A stretch of DNA of 64,000 nucleotides from Aspidapion aeneum (GCA_963576565.1 OY755038.1:144612273-144676272); one strand, 5' to 3'. Shown: positions 48,610 through 59,404, numbered from the stretch's first letter. Notes: generated by a model from the letters alone, not told the origin. A program made the numbers and translations.

Positions 48610-50757
48610 TCACGCTCGAGAAGCGGCCAGTGCGCGGAAATGTTGGTATGTATTGGTTTTGAAACGGTTCAGGTTGTAATCTGCAGGGAAAACTGTCGCA
48701 AGGAGTTTATTCCACAGCGATGCTGTTCTCCAGAGATATGAATTCTGATATAATGAGGTCCTTGGTGCCTCTATTTTGACAGTAAATTGATGGTTACCGT
48801 CTGTTTGACGTGTTCGCCTAGTAGGTGCTACTCCCGGGGGGATCATACGTGCCAACTCTTCAGAGCATTTTCCGTGATAATACCTGTAGAAGAGAGATAG
48901 ATCGCCCACAGTTCTTCGATGTTCGAGACTATCCAAGCTACGGGTAAGTGCGGGGTCATTGATCAGCTTGATAGCTCGTTTTTGCACGGTGTTCAAAAGC
49001 ATTAAGGTATGTTTGGGTGCCGCACTCCATACATGTGAGCAGTACTCCATAGTTGGTCGAATCTGGGCTTTGTAGAGTGTCAGCGGTTGGCTTGGTGTAT
49101 ACAGATGTCTTGTACGAAATAGCACCCCAAGCTTTTGGGACGCCCTTTTAGCTATATCTGCCACGTGACTGTGCCAAGACATGTTGGTCTCTGCAGTGAC
49201 TCCTAAGATGTTCAAATGGCTCTGCAATGTGACAGCACTTCCAGATAGCATGATGTTTGGCTCACCAGTGCCGGTCTTTTTTGAAAACAGGGCTGCTTGG
49301 GTTTTTTGCGCGTTGAACTGTACAAGGTTTTTGTTGCCCCAGTCCTCTATTATCTCCAGGTCGTTATTTATCTGCGATATTTGAGTTAGTCTAAGATGAT
49401 GGAATTCACGTGCGGATAGACACTGAGTGGGTGGTATGACTGAGGAGACTACATTGCCATCATCTGCAAAGCAATAAAGTGGATTTGCTGTTTTATCTAT
49501 GAGGTCATTTATGTAAATCAGAAAAAGTGTTGGCGAAAGGATTGCTCCCTGTGGCACACCAGCATTTATCTGGTAAGAGTTGGAGTTCTGGCCATCCAGT
49601 GCAACATAAATGGATCTATCCTTAAGGTAACTTTCAAACCAGGTGCAAAGTTTCGGCGACAATCCCATTGCTTTGAGCTTGTTGAGCAGATTTTCATGCC
49701 AGACTTTATCGAATGCTTTAGATATATCTAAGGCAATTGTTCTTGTTTCGCCCCGTAACTCAATCGCTTTTTGCCATAAGTGAGTGACGTATGTAAGTAA
49801 ATCGCCAGTTGACCTATATTTTCGAAATCCGTATTGCTTGTCGTTGATAATTTTGTACTTTTCTAAGTACTTGGTTAGGTGATTGTTTACAACTCTTTCC
49901 ATTACTTTTGATATCACCGGAAGTAGAGCAATTGGTCTATAGTTTAACGGATCTGTCTTTTTTCCTTTCTTTGGAATAGGTTGTACTGCGGCAGACTTCC
50001 ATGATGATGGATATACTCCTTGCCTGTAAGATAAATTGAATAATTTAGCGAAAGTTGAGGTGAGTTCGTTGGCACAATTTTTGAGTACTATCGCGGGAAT
50101 GCCATCTGGACCCATTGCTTTGTTTGTATCCAACTTTTTAAGGGATTTTCGTATTTCTCTGTGACAAAAGGGTACCTCTGGCATACTGTGGGAAACCCTG
50201 TCAATGAACGGTGGAGTTTTCCCATTTGGCACTGTTAGGTTTGAGTTGTGGGAAAAGATTTTGGCCATCATATTGGCTTTTTCCTCTGATGTTGTAGCTA
50301 AGTGAGAATTTTTATCTGTAAGTGGTGGTATGGATGACTTGGTGAAGTTTGATCCAACAGCTTTTGCAAGAGACCAAAAGGACCTAGAACTACTTGGACA
50401 ATTCAGCAACCTGTTTTTTATTCTTTGATTGTATGTTTCTTTGGCGGCGTCAATAGTAATTTTGCAACTATTTCTGGTTTCTATAAATTCTGTGTGGTTT
50501 TGAGCGGTTTGTTGTCGTTTCCAAAGGTTATATGCTCTGTGTTTTTTCTGTACAGCCGTTTGACACTGGCTGTTGAACCAAGGTTTTGCATTTGCTCTGC
50601 GTTTAATTGTATGTGGGATATATGCATCCATTCCAGATAAAATTACTTTTGTTATTTCATTACAGCAAACAGTAGGATCAGCTGTTTTAAAGCAAACCTC
50701 TTGCCATGGAAAATCCAGGTAATACTGTTTAAGGTCATTCCATTTTGCCGATTTATA
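48610..50757 (-). pseudogene. LINE reverse transcriptase part of ORF2
   Basis: The open frame runs from the frameshift at about 50758 to the stop at 48610. Residues are counted from the internal ATG at 50631 (673 codons). RT signatures in order: GPDGIPAIVL near 174-183, YRPIALLPVISKVMERV near 231-247, LDISKAFD at 301-308, GVPQGAILSPTLF at 358-370, and catalytic FADD at 388-391. The C-terminal thumb region includes TVQKRAIKLI. The RT copies the LINE RNA at the nicked target. The catalytic residues are intact; only the join to the endonuclease is broken. The codons upstream of the ATG (YKSAKWNDLKQYYLDFPW...) read as the normal endonuclease-RT linker, so the ATG is not the true start. The clade (jockey, CR1/L2) is judged from motif style only. 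Confidence 0.9.
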
Positions 50758-51595
50758 GCCACATTTTACGAGGAAGTGATTGTTGGCTTGGTGGTATGAG
50801 CATTTCGCACTTTGTTATTATAAGTTTATGATCGGATGAACCAAGTGGAGGATCTACTTGAATTGTGTACGAGTCAGGATTTGTAGTTAGGAATAAGTCT
50901 AAAAGCGCTGCAAATTCACCCCTTTCTGAGATACGGGTAGGTTCATCGACAAGCTGCGTTAGACCACAACTTATGGCAAAAGCTTCTGCTTCCCTGCCTT
51001 CATTATCTGTTTTGTTGTGGTGTTTTAGCCAGGGTATATTGTGGACGTTGAAATCGCCTAAAAAAACAATTTTCGCTCGTGGATAGTTAGACTGTATATT
51101 ATCACAGTTTTCGGATAATGTCGCAAAAAAGTTTTGATACTCGGTGTTACTTGGCGGTCGGTAGAGGCAGCAAATGAACTTGGTCGATGACTTTGAGGTG
51201 AATTTCAGCCATATGATATCGAGGTTCGCTGGTTCTAGCTTCTTCTCTCGATGACATGAAAGGTCATTTTTAATGTACACACAGATCCCAAAATTATGTC
51301 GAAATCGGTGGTGTAGGTCATAGCCGGGATAAAGATAGTTCACAATAGGTGTTGCAGAACTGATTTTAGTTTCAGTGAGAACAAGGATGTCAGGTCTTTG
51401 TTCTTCAAGATGTTGGTGAACTGAATTAATGTTGGTACTTAATCCTCTTATATTGCTAAAATCAATTCTGAGTTGAGTTTTTGGTCTTCTTTTAATATCT
51501 TTACATGAAGGACCCCCAGGATCACCCGACGCCCGGAGATCCGAGTGGTCGGGTATTTTACCTCCGGAATATTTTGATCCTGGAGGCGCCATCAT
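50753..51595 (-). pseudogene. LINE endonuclease part of ORF2
   Basis: 280 codons from ATG at 51595 to a premature stop at 50753. It is an apurinic-endonuclease-like domain that nicks target DNA for target-primed reverse transcription. Visible motifs: N48 in NIRGLS, LTETKI with E75, YRPP near 145-148, GDFNVHN with D181 and N183, LDLFLTTNP with D233, and SDH at 254-256. One extra base at about 50758 puts it out of frame with the RT. Without it, KMW would continue as YKSAKWND. It belongs with the downstream RT as one original ORF2. Confidence 0.9.
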
Positions 51596-51726
51596 GCTAT
51601 CTGTTACTCATTGTTGAAATCGGACTGCCAGCGCAGTAGCGGAACGTGGTGATACCACTTAGCGCTACTCAGTTCTGGCATGGTGGTATCTCACCAGACG
51701 ACGCCCAATGAGTGAAAGCGTCTACC
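51596..51726 (-). other. LINE 5' untranslated segment
   Basis: About 130 bp between the first endonuclease ATG and the point where LTR copy D resumes. It is more G+C-rich than its surroundings and has no coding potential. Confidence 0.6.
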
Positions 51727-52199
51727 ACTGTTATATATTTCTTTTTTATAGCACTGGTTATCATTTGTTAATATTTTTGGTAAACCTATTTATTGCCCTT
51801 GTTAAGATCTGGCAAACATGCACCCTTGTTGAGTAGATGCACATTTACCCTCCCAAGGTATTAATTTTTCTTAGGTCCCAAAAATATATTATATTTTTTT
51901 GTTTTTAGCCAAATAGGTACATACTTTTTATTTAGGTACTTCGATAATTTTTTTTGTGTGGCTTGATTTTATCGTCCGTGTATTTTCTTCTTACTTTTTA
52001 TTAACATAAAATAATAAGATAAATTCTTTTATTGAAATAAAAAACCAACTCTTTATAAATAGAAATTAAATTACATTCTTGAGATAATAAAAATAAATAG
52101 TAACGAACATTCTGTGATAAGAAACAAGGATATAAAATAATATTTTTAATTGATAGCTATATAATTAAGTATTTAGGTTAAAAGATCCTTATATATTTA
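51727..52199 (+). mobile_element. inverted Gypsy LTR, copy D, right part
   Basis: Continuation of copy D after the LINE, matching LTR copy A in inverse orientation down to GATCCTTATATATTTAT. Roughly 0.3 kb of LTR (the U5 end including the tRNA-like fragment) is missing. At 52200 unrelated sequence begins, so this copy is a truncated LTR with no internal region. Confidence 0.9.
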
Positions 52200-53559
52200 T
52201 AATCTCCGATGGCTCAGATTGGGTTTTGGTAGTTACAGTGGACTATAATTAACATTGGCGCAAAAAATTCATTTAACTAGAGAAAGTAACTAATTTAAAA
52301 ATTGTAGGTTAAATTTGAAAGAGAAATAAAATTGTGATATTGCCTCATGGAGAGGGACTTACCGCTATTTTGAAGTTCCAAAGTGCAAGGTGTACACCTT
52401 TCCATAAGAGCTATGTGACTTGAAGTTCCAACAGGATGATGGCACGATAATTTTAATTATTTGCTGTATTTTAAAGTGAATTTTCACTATTTTTTAAATT
52501 TAAATTTTAAGGTTGTCGTTTTCTAGACATGGCGACGCGCAGCACACTTTGTCTGTCTCTCTATCCTGCGCTTGCAGTTTTTTCGCACATGCGCACAGCA
52601 CTTCACCCTCTATAGGAAACCATATCACTATATTTAAAATTTTATGGATATGTGAAAAACAGCTTCACTCTTGTAGTGCCAAAGTATATAAAAATAAAGA
52701 AATAAGAAATAAAATGATAATTCTTAAATTTAGAATAGAATTTACATTTTTTGCGTTTAATTCTCGCATTTTAATGCAATTTTGCTTTAGGTAAATTTTA
52801 TAATAACTAATAGTTGACCCATTTACTTAGGATTAATATAAATTTAAGACTAATAATTTTATGTTCAAGACAAAATTTTAGTCTATGAAAAATAGGAAAA
52901 TTAAAAGTAAAATTCAAAAATAAAAGAAAAATAAAGAGGTTTTTTATGGAAACCGAACATTCGGTGTCTTAACAAACATCGGATGTATTTTTTAGAAGAC
53001 CATTGCATCTTTCCACTAAAGATCGAATGGAGCCCAGTCTATCAGTGTATCTCTGTTCGGCTAAATTTTAAGGATTGAGACGTGGAGTCAAAAGCCAAGG
53101 TCTTGTGGGATATCGTAAAAAGCATTTTAATCACAGGTTTGTAAGTAACACCAATAACTCTGATTAAACCACTGAAAAAGATTGTGCTTGGTTTATTAAC
53201 TGAATTATCTAGAACATTAAGTACATTGCCTGGATTTTTTCGGTAATTTATTTCCATAAAGGTAGATACAACTGACTATCCCCATATGTGAGCATCGTGG
53301 GTGGAACCCGGGAATCTTGCATTGACATTGAGAATTTTAGGATCTAAATCACAGACCTAAAAGGGTAAGTGTAAAATATATAGGTTCACAGAGTAATTAA
53401 AAGGCACTTTAGTCATGTGGTTTATACACTATTTTATGCACTTTAGCAAAAGAGAAAATAAATAAAAAAGGAAATAATGGAACGGTTTTTAAAAACACTC
53501 TGTACTAATGGCATTTAACGATACTCTAGATGTAAGATAATAAAATCATAAAATGTAAG
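52200..53559. other. A+T-rich DNA without a recognised gene
   Basis: No coding region or repeat family was recognised. The first 60 bases contain GATGGCTCAGATTGGG and ATTGGCGCAAAA, loosely like a tRNA D-arm and a primer site, which could be the remains of another LTR element, but this is weak. Short open frames here lack codon structure and homology that I can see. Confidence 0.5.
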
Positions 53560-53770
53560 CCTGGTAAATTCACTGTTTTTAATCCCCAGAGATGAAAAGT
53601 AAATTGGTAATCCCTAGGGATTAATAGTAATTTTTTAATCCCCAGGGACTAACATGGGTTTTTAATCCTTTAGGATTAAAAAAAAGTTTTTACTTCCCAG
53701 AGATTAAAAGGGTAACTTTTGTCCCTAAAACAAGGGACTAAAGTGACCTCTTCAGTCCCTAAATTTTATA
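53560..53770. repeat. cluster of short imperfect palindromes
   Basis: Successive elements of the type TAATCCCTAGGGATTA (a perfect 16-bp palindrome at 53608-53623), TTAATCCCCAGGGACTAA, TTTTAATCCTTTAGGATTAAAA and GTCCCTAAAACAAGGGAC, spaced by A/T-rich spacers. The units resemble each other (AATCCC/GGGATT), which suggests a decayed tandem array of a palindromic unit or the ends of a small foldback element. Confidence 0.7.
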
Positions 53771-53949
53771 AAATTTATTTATCACATTCTTGATAATGGA
53801 ACAGGGATGTCAAATGTATCTATAATATGTTGAACCTGCAAAACAATGTCTCAATTTGCATATTGTGCATACTTAAAGGTATTTGGTTGTTCTTAAGAGG
53901 AATGCAATAACAATAATAATAATTTTAAGTATTGTTTTCTTCTAAGTCG

Positions 53950-54880
53950 CAGTAAAAAATGTCTTGTTTTAATTTAATGAGTGATAATTCTTTCGGTTTA
54001 CAAAAACATGGTCATTTTCAGCAGGTGCAAGCTACATGCGTGCAGTCAATGCACCCACAAACACCAGGCATTCCATAATTTTCATAAACTCTAAAAATAA
54101 ACAAATGAATTAATTCTATAAAGAGGTTAAATAAACATTTGAAATAAATTTGGTTATATAAAAAAATTATCTACTTAGGCAAAATGTTAGTTTTTATTAT
54201 TGTGTTATGTAGGTAGATAAACAGCAAACACAAAATTACACCACCTTGTACGAAGAGCTTCTAGATGCTCAAACCTAATTATCCTGTTTAATATTTCAGC
54301 TCTATTTAAAGTATTAGTCACCCCCAAAATAGATCGGCTTATTGACGCCTGACTAATGGCAATGTAACTATTCGAGCCAGTGATCTCCTAGTAGCTTCCC
54401 GTTCCAAAAACTCTTAAAGCTCCCAAAACATAAAATGTAGGTACCTATATCTAGCATTAATGCCCCTTCATTTTAAAGAAAGCAAAACAAAGTTAAGATT
54501 AGACACTACACAGTAATAAAATAATTATACCTTACTTAAAAAAGTTGGATCAGGAAGTTGATAAAATGAATACAAGTTATGCAGGAAATAAGTCCCAAAA
54601 ACATTGGCGTGAACCTTGGCGTGAACAAATAGTTCCAATATACTTTTGTAGTTACAGATTCTTGCATCAGTTAGGGGCTAGGGCTACTGGCTTGAACCCT
54701 AAATGGTGCAACCATATCCGCTACTTCAGTCATAACATTTTTGGACAACCGAAACATTTGAATAAACTTTCGGCCGGACACCCTAAAAGCATTGCTTTGT
54801 GGTACGACGAGCCGTCCGATATCCATTGCAGTATCCGCCTCTTCCATATCTTCTACCAGTAACTCGTTAAAAACAATATA
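53950..54880 (-). pseudogene. HARBI1-like PIF/Harbinger transposase remnant with introns
   Basis: Three coding pieces in order on the minus strand. Exon near 54847-54680: a start-like ATG region followed by FRVSGRKFIQMFRLSKN, like the N-terminal FxRxFRLSK of HARBI1. Exon near 54445-54238: GALRVFGTGSY, then a TAG stop (54388-54390) where Gln is usual, then AISQASISRSILGVTN and LEALRTR. Exon from about 54099: YGMPGVCGCIDCTHVA with the first catalytic Asp, then after a small indel ENDHVFVNRKNYHSLN. The donor after ACAAG (about 54240) and acceptor TTTTTAG (about 54100) join in frame, which supports a real intron. Stop, indel and loss of everything after YHSLN, including the later D and E, make it non-functional. 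It may be an old transposon or a decayed domesticated gene. Confidence 0.8.
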
Positions 54881-56136
54881 GTTAAACTCTACAATAATAA
54901 TTTTTTTCTAGTAAACACTCACAATCACAGAAGAATAAAAAAACTGACAATTGTCACAAAACGCCGTGGTTTTTGCCTTGCGGCAGACGATCGTTTCAAA
55001 GCGCGGTTTTAACACGACTCTTTAGGTTAGAAAACTCGGAGAAAAGCAATTTCTCTAGCTCCATCGGTGGAGAATCTAAATTCTCTCTGAAAAACTCCCG
55101 GGAGTAAACCTTTCTCTTTTTTCAAGAATACAATATTTGATATTTTTGGAGAATCACGCCTACTTCGCTTGCCTGTTCTATTCCCAATGTTTAAAGAATA
55201 AGGCCATATTCACCAAAAATGTCAATACTATCAAATTTATGTCATATAACTAATATTGACCAATGGTAACCGTGAATTTAAGAGAACATTTACTTCCTAG
55301 GGAGCATTTAAAGAATAAACCCCCTGGTGTAAAACAATTGTCAAATGTATCGAGGGCCTCTAGGTATGGCAAGCCATCGCTGTGTTTCACAGTTAGTAAT
55401 TTTGCCTGTCCTTACCTAAACTGTTTAGGTGAATATACCTAAGCAGACCTGATACGCGCCATTTTGTACACGCACTTTATTGATACACGCGATTTTATTA
55501 GTACACTATTTTGTTACAGAGCCATTTTGCATACCCAATTACTTCTAGCGCCTGAACCCCTGAACTATATTATGTGTAGGTACGTCTCCATCTAGTCATT
55601 TTTCATATGTCAAAGTATTGATTTTTGAAAACAACAAAAATCAAAATGTAAAAAAATAAAAAGAAATTTAAAAGTGCATTTTCTACATTGTTTTTGAAGA
55701 TATTTGGACTAATATTGAATTATGGTGCCCAAATTTTATGTAAAAACACGAAATGTAAGTTTTGCTATTAAAACATTTTGTATAGAAAAAGGTTAAGTAG
55801 GTCCCTATTTACGGCAGGCAGTATGTATCTAACGGTCTACCGGGTTCTATTAGGTTTTATCTTGCTCGTCAAAACACACTATTTAACGATTTTTTTGTAT
55901 GAAAATGATTCTTTGGACTATGTTTAGTCGATTTAGATACGGTTTTTTTAAAAATAATTTAAAAAAAAAACGTTACATAGGGTTTTTCTTCGACTTGTTT
56001 TGGTTGAAAAAAATCAACTTGTATCACTGCATCGTAAAATTTTCAAAAAAAAATTGTAAAATTAGGATTAATTATTTTACATTTTTAAATTAATTACATA
56101 CCTAGTTTCTCGTGTTTTTTAGGGAAGGACTTTTTA
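54881..56136. other. A+T-rich DNA without a recognised gene
   Basis: Nothing coding was seen. At about 55459-55540 there are five loose 16-20 bp units starting with ATTTTGTACACG, ACTTTATTG, ATTTTATTAGTACAC, ATTTTGTTAC and ATTTTGCATACCC, a faint degenerate tandem repeat. GGGAAGGAC is duplicated just before the foldback element (56121-56145). Confidence 0.5.
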
Positions 56137-56146
56137 GGGAAGGACG

Positions 56147-56420
56147 AAAAAATATCGAAACACAAAATATCGAAAACACAAAATATCGAAAATACAAAAT
56201 ATCGAAACCATACAAAATATCGAAACTAGAAAATATCGAAACCACAAAATATCGAAACTACATTTTATCGAATGACAAAATATCGAAACTACAAAATATC
56301 GAAACAACAAAATAGCGAAACTACAAAATATCGAAACCACAAAATATCGAAAATACAAAATATCGAATTACAAAATATCGAACATACAAAATATCAAAAA
56401 TCAAAAATAAAAAATTTCGA
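56147..56420. repeat. 16-bp ACAAAATATCGAAAAC minisatellite, left arm
   Basis: About 15 degenerate units of 14-17 bp with a conserved AAAATATCGAA core. It is the mirror image of the array at 58005-58215. Frames read through it (IFDILYFRYF-type peptides) are artefacts of the repeat. Confidence 0.93.
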
Positions 56421-56771
56421 AACCTGAACCTAACCCGACCCTGACGTAACCTAACCTAATCTAACTAAACCTAATCTGACCTAACCACATGAAAATAGAA
56501 AGTTTCAAAAACCTAACCTGACGAAACCTAATCCAATCTAGCCGAACCGAACCGAACCGAACCGAACTAAACCGAACCAAAGCAAACGGAACCAACAATT
56601 CAAAAAAAAAAAACTTTCCTGATTTCTTTGGCGGGATCCTAGAGGGTTTGAATCCGAACCGAACCGGACCGAACCTAACTGAACTGAAACAAACCTAACC
56701 TAACCAAACTAAACTATAACACTGCTAATTAGGTTTATTTGGGTATAGTTAGGTATGGTTAGGTTTGGATA

Positions 56772-57762
56772 GGTTCGGTTCGGTATGGTTCGGTTCGGTT
56801 CGGTTCGGTTCGGTTCGGTTCGGTTGGGTTGGGTTCGGTTCGGTTCGGTTCGGTTCGGTTCGGTTCGGTTCGGTTCGGTTCGGTTCGGTTCGGTTGGGTT
56901 GGGTTCGGTTCGGTTCGGTTCGGTTCGGTTCGGTTCGGTTCGGTTCGGCTCGTCTCGGCTCGGCTCGGCTCGGCTCGGCTCGGTTCGGTTCGGTTCGGTT
57001 CGGTTCGGTTCGGTTCGGTTCGGTTCGGTTCGGTTCGGTTCGGTTCGGTTCGGTTCGGTTCGGTTCGGTTCGGTTCGGTTCGGTTCGGTTCGGTTCGGTT
57101 CGGTTCGGTTCGGTTCGGTTCGGTTCGGTTCGGTTCGGTTCGGTTCGGTTCGGTTCGGTTCGGTTCGGTTCGGTTCGGTTCGGTTCGGTTCGGTTCGGTT
57201 CGGTTCGGTTCGGTTCGGTTCGGTTCGGTTTGGTTCGGTTCGGTTCGGTTCGAACGGTTCGGTTCGAACGGTTCGGTTCGGTTCGGTTCGGTTCGGTTCG
57301 GTTCGGTTCGGTGCGGTTCGGTTCGGTTCGGTTCGGTTCGGTTCGGTTCGGTTCGGTTCGGTTCGGTTCGGTTCGGTTCGGTTCGGTTCGGTTCGGTTCG
57401 GTTCGGTTCGGTTCGGTTCGGTTCGGTTCGGTTCGGTTCGGTTCGGTTCGGTTCGGTTCGGTTCGGTTCGGTTCGGTTCGGTTCGGTTCGGTTCGGTTCG
57501 GTTCGGTTCGGTTCGGTTCGGTTCGGTTCGGTTCGGTTCGGTTCGGTTCGGTTCGGTTCGGTTCGGTTCGGTTCGGTTCGGTTCGGTTCGGTTCGGTTCG
57601 GTTCGGTTCGGTTCGGTTCGGTTCGGTTCGGTTCGGTTCGGTTCGGTTCGGTTCGGTTCGGTTCGGTTCGGTTCGGTTCGGTTCGGTTCGGTTCGGTTCG
57701 GTTCGGTTCGGTTCGGTTCGGTTCGGTTCGGTTCGGTTCGGTTCGGTTCGGTTCGGTTCGGT
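56772..57762. repeat. (GGTTC)n pentamer array
   Basis: About 198 pentamers. GGCTC and GGTTG variants appear in the first 250 bp, and two GAACGGTTCG phase breaks occur near 57250-57270. After that come about 480 bp of exact GGTTC. The array is entered through GGTTA/GGTTT variants (56755-56775). GGTTC differs by one base from GGTTA, the insect telomere pentamer. Three overlapping frames encoding FGSVR repeats are not genes. Confidence 0.97.
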
Positions 57763-58004
57763 TTGGATTGGATTCAGACCTTCTAGGTTTTCGGAAAGGA
57801 AGTCAGGAAAGTTGTTTTTGAAAAAAATTGTTGGTTCAGTTTGCTTTGGTTTGGTTTGATTCGGTTCGGCTCGGTTAGATTTGATTAGGTTTCGTTAGGT
57901 TAGATTTTTGAAGCTATCTATTTTCGTGTGGTTACGTCAGATTAGGTTGAGTTAGATTAGGTCAGGGTCAGGTTAGGTGACTTTTCTGTTTTTGATTTTA
58001 GATA

Positions 58005-58215
58005 TTTTGTTGTTTTGATATATTGTATTTTCGATATTTTGTATTTTCGATATTTTTTATTTTCGATATTTTGTATTTTCGATATTTTGTATTTTCGATA
58101 TTTTGGTCTTCGATATTTTGTGTTTTCGATATTTTGTATTTTCGATATTTTGTTGTTTCGATATTATGTACTTTCGATATTTTTATTCGATATTTTGAGT
58201 TTTAATATTTTTTCG
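58005..58215. repeat. 16-bp minisatellite, right arm
   Basis: CGATATTTTGTATTTT units, the inverse complement of the left-arm minisatellite at 56147-56420, ending in TTTTTTCGCCCTTCC. Confidence 0.93.
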
Positions 58216-58223
58216 CCCTTCCT

Positions 58224-58823
58224 TTGTTAGCGCTTTTTTGCACATAATTTTGAAAATTTGTACAGTTGACCTTCCCATAGATATTTTGACACATTGACAT
58301 ATATTTTTTTTCCTGGGCCGACGGTATCCAGGTCATTCGACCATATCGTAATTCCCAATTCGATTTGCTTAATTACTGACTTGTTAGCTCCCGCTAAATT
58401 TCGCGGTGTTTGTAAATTTTAAAACCACACAATTGAATGACGGACAAAGTGCATTTTCGCGCATTTTGGACATGCGCACCAAGAATCAGTGAGATCCTTT
58501 TTCGACCGCCTCGAGAAATGGCGTGTTAATTTACTTTCTCCAGCTATTTCAAATTTTTACACTTGAAAGTGCTCGATTTTGGTGTACTGAAGCATAGAAC
58601 TAGAAACTTCAGCCCTTCAGCTACGTGGTGACATCAGTAGATCCAGACAGGGGCCCCTTGGAAGTGGAGAAATTGGCTGCAAACTGGTGAGTGCTTTGTT
58701 TCTGATTTCCGTTGTGTGGTGCCCACAATTGACTTATGGACCTTTTAATTATTTCGTAATTTCATATCAATATATTTATGTTTGTTCGCGCTTTCATTAA
58801 TTAAAATATATACAGTCCATTGC
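58224..58823. other. DNA without a recognised gene; possible donor site
   Basis: No frame or repeat was recognised. The context CTGGTGAGTG near 58684-58693 would make a good splice donor after a G+C-richer 100 bp, so a non-coding first exon of a host gene cannot be excluded, but nothing else supports it. Confidence 0.4.
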
Positions 58824-59404
58824 AGTTATCGTTTTTCTTACTGCGGGCATAACATAAGTGTTCCTTCGACCGAATTATTTAAAATTTACTCCATACGACG
58901 GTATTAATAAGTCGGCCATTTTTACGCCGAGATCAAGGCATTGAATTTTGCCAATCGTATTGAAACGAGAGAGATTTTCGCTCGACCTTCGGTAGCGGCG
59001 CAGTTCACCTGATTTTCGGTCCGCTGCTATGGTAACGTACCGTGGTCATTCAGTAAACAAATCGAAGCAATCAAAACAAACAAGCACATGTTCAGTGTGT
59101 TAGGTGGGTTCCATATCATTTCGATATTTAAAACAATTTTCATCAATTGCGATAAATTAGTGCATATTTTCGACAATTCGTAATTTTTTCTATTTCAGAA
59201 GCATTAATTTAGCGTTAATTGTATATTTACCGACATTTCTGTGATTAGATGTGTTCCATATCATTTCGATATTTAAAACAATTTTCATCAATTGCGATAA
59301 ATTAGTGCATATTTTCGACAATTCGTCATTTTTCTATTTCAGAAGCATTAATTTAGCGTTAATTGTATATTTACCGACAATTTCGTCATTTCAAAGGTAA
59401 AATC
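58824..59404 (+). mobile_element. 5' flank/leader of the Bel/Pao remnant
   Basis: Starts with a segment of about 32 bp (58824-58855) that recurs at 61644-61675 with one mismatch. It includes two tandem copies of a 145-bp unit directly before the gag ATG. LTR limits could not be established because no second full copy is in the window. Confidence 0.55.
59109..59398. repeat. two tandem copies of a 145-bp unit
   Basis: TTCCATATCATTTCGATATT begins at 59109 and again at 59254. The two units differ at only a few positions over about 130 bp (e.g. an extra T, CGTAAT against CGTCAT). They lie immediately upstream of the gag start at 59405. Confidence 0.93.

Larger units (their letters stand above)
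48568..51726 (-). mobile_element. jockey/CR1-group LINE nested in LTR copy D
   Basis: A 3.16 kb non-LTR retrotransposon on the minus strand. Its 3' end is a short poly(A) (a T run at 48568-48578 on the plus strand) about 31 bp after the RT stop. It encodes an APE-type endonuclease and a reverse transcriptase, split by one frameshift. There is no ORF1 gag-like frame, so it is either 5' truncated or a one-ORF type. The LTR sequence is interrupted between AAC and ACTGTTATATATTTC, leaving at most a short duplication (ACT). Confidence 0.93.
56137..58223. mobile_element. 2.1 kb foldback (inverted-repeat) element
   Basis: The left arm (56137-about 56655) and right arm (about 57762-58223) are inverted copies of one another through several distinct layers. 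These are an outer end GGGAAGGACGAAAAAATAT against CGCCCTTCC preceded by ATATTTTTT, a 16-bp ACAAAATATCGAAAAC minisatellite, a CCTAACCTAATCTAA stretch, GAAAATAGA plus TTTCAAAAA, a CCGAA run, and a unique motif (AACCAACAATT, AACTTTCCTGA, CTAGAGGGT / CTAGAAGGT). Between them lies a large (GGTTC)n expansion. The organisation resembles FB-type foldback elements, whose arms are made of tandem repeats. No transposase and no clear target duplication was seen. Confidence 0.85.

Noticed and set aside
54545..54862. 105-codon plus-strand open frame
   Set aside because: It is the reverse strand of the HARBI1-like exon, which reads better on the minus strand.
56765..57859. Three overlapping open frames with FGSVR repeats
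   Set aside because: Pure translation of (GGTTC)n in three frames; the pentamer simply has no stop codon.
58015..58230. Open frames with IFDILYFRYF repeats
   Set aside because: Translation of the 16-bp foldback-arm minisatellite; the mirrored array at 56134-56358 gives the same artefact.
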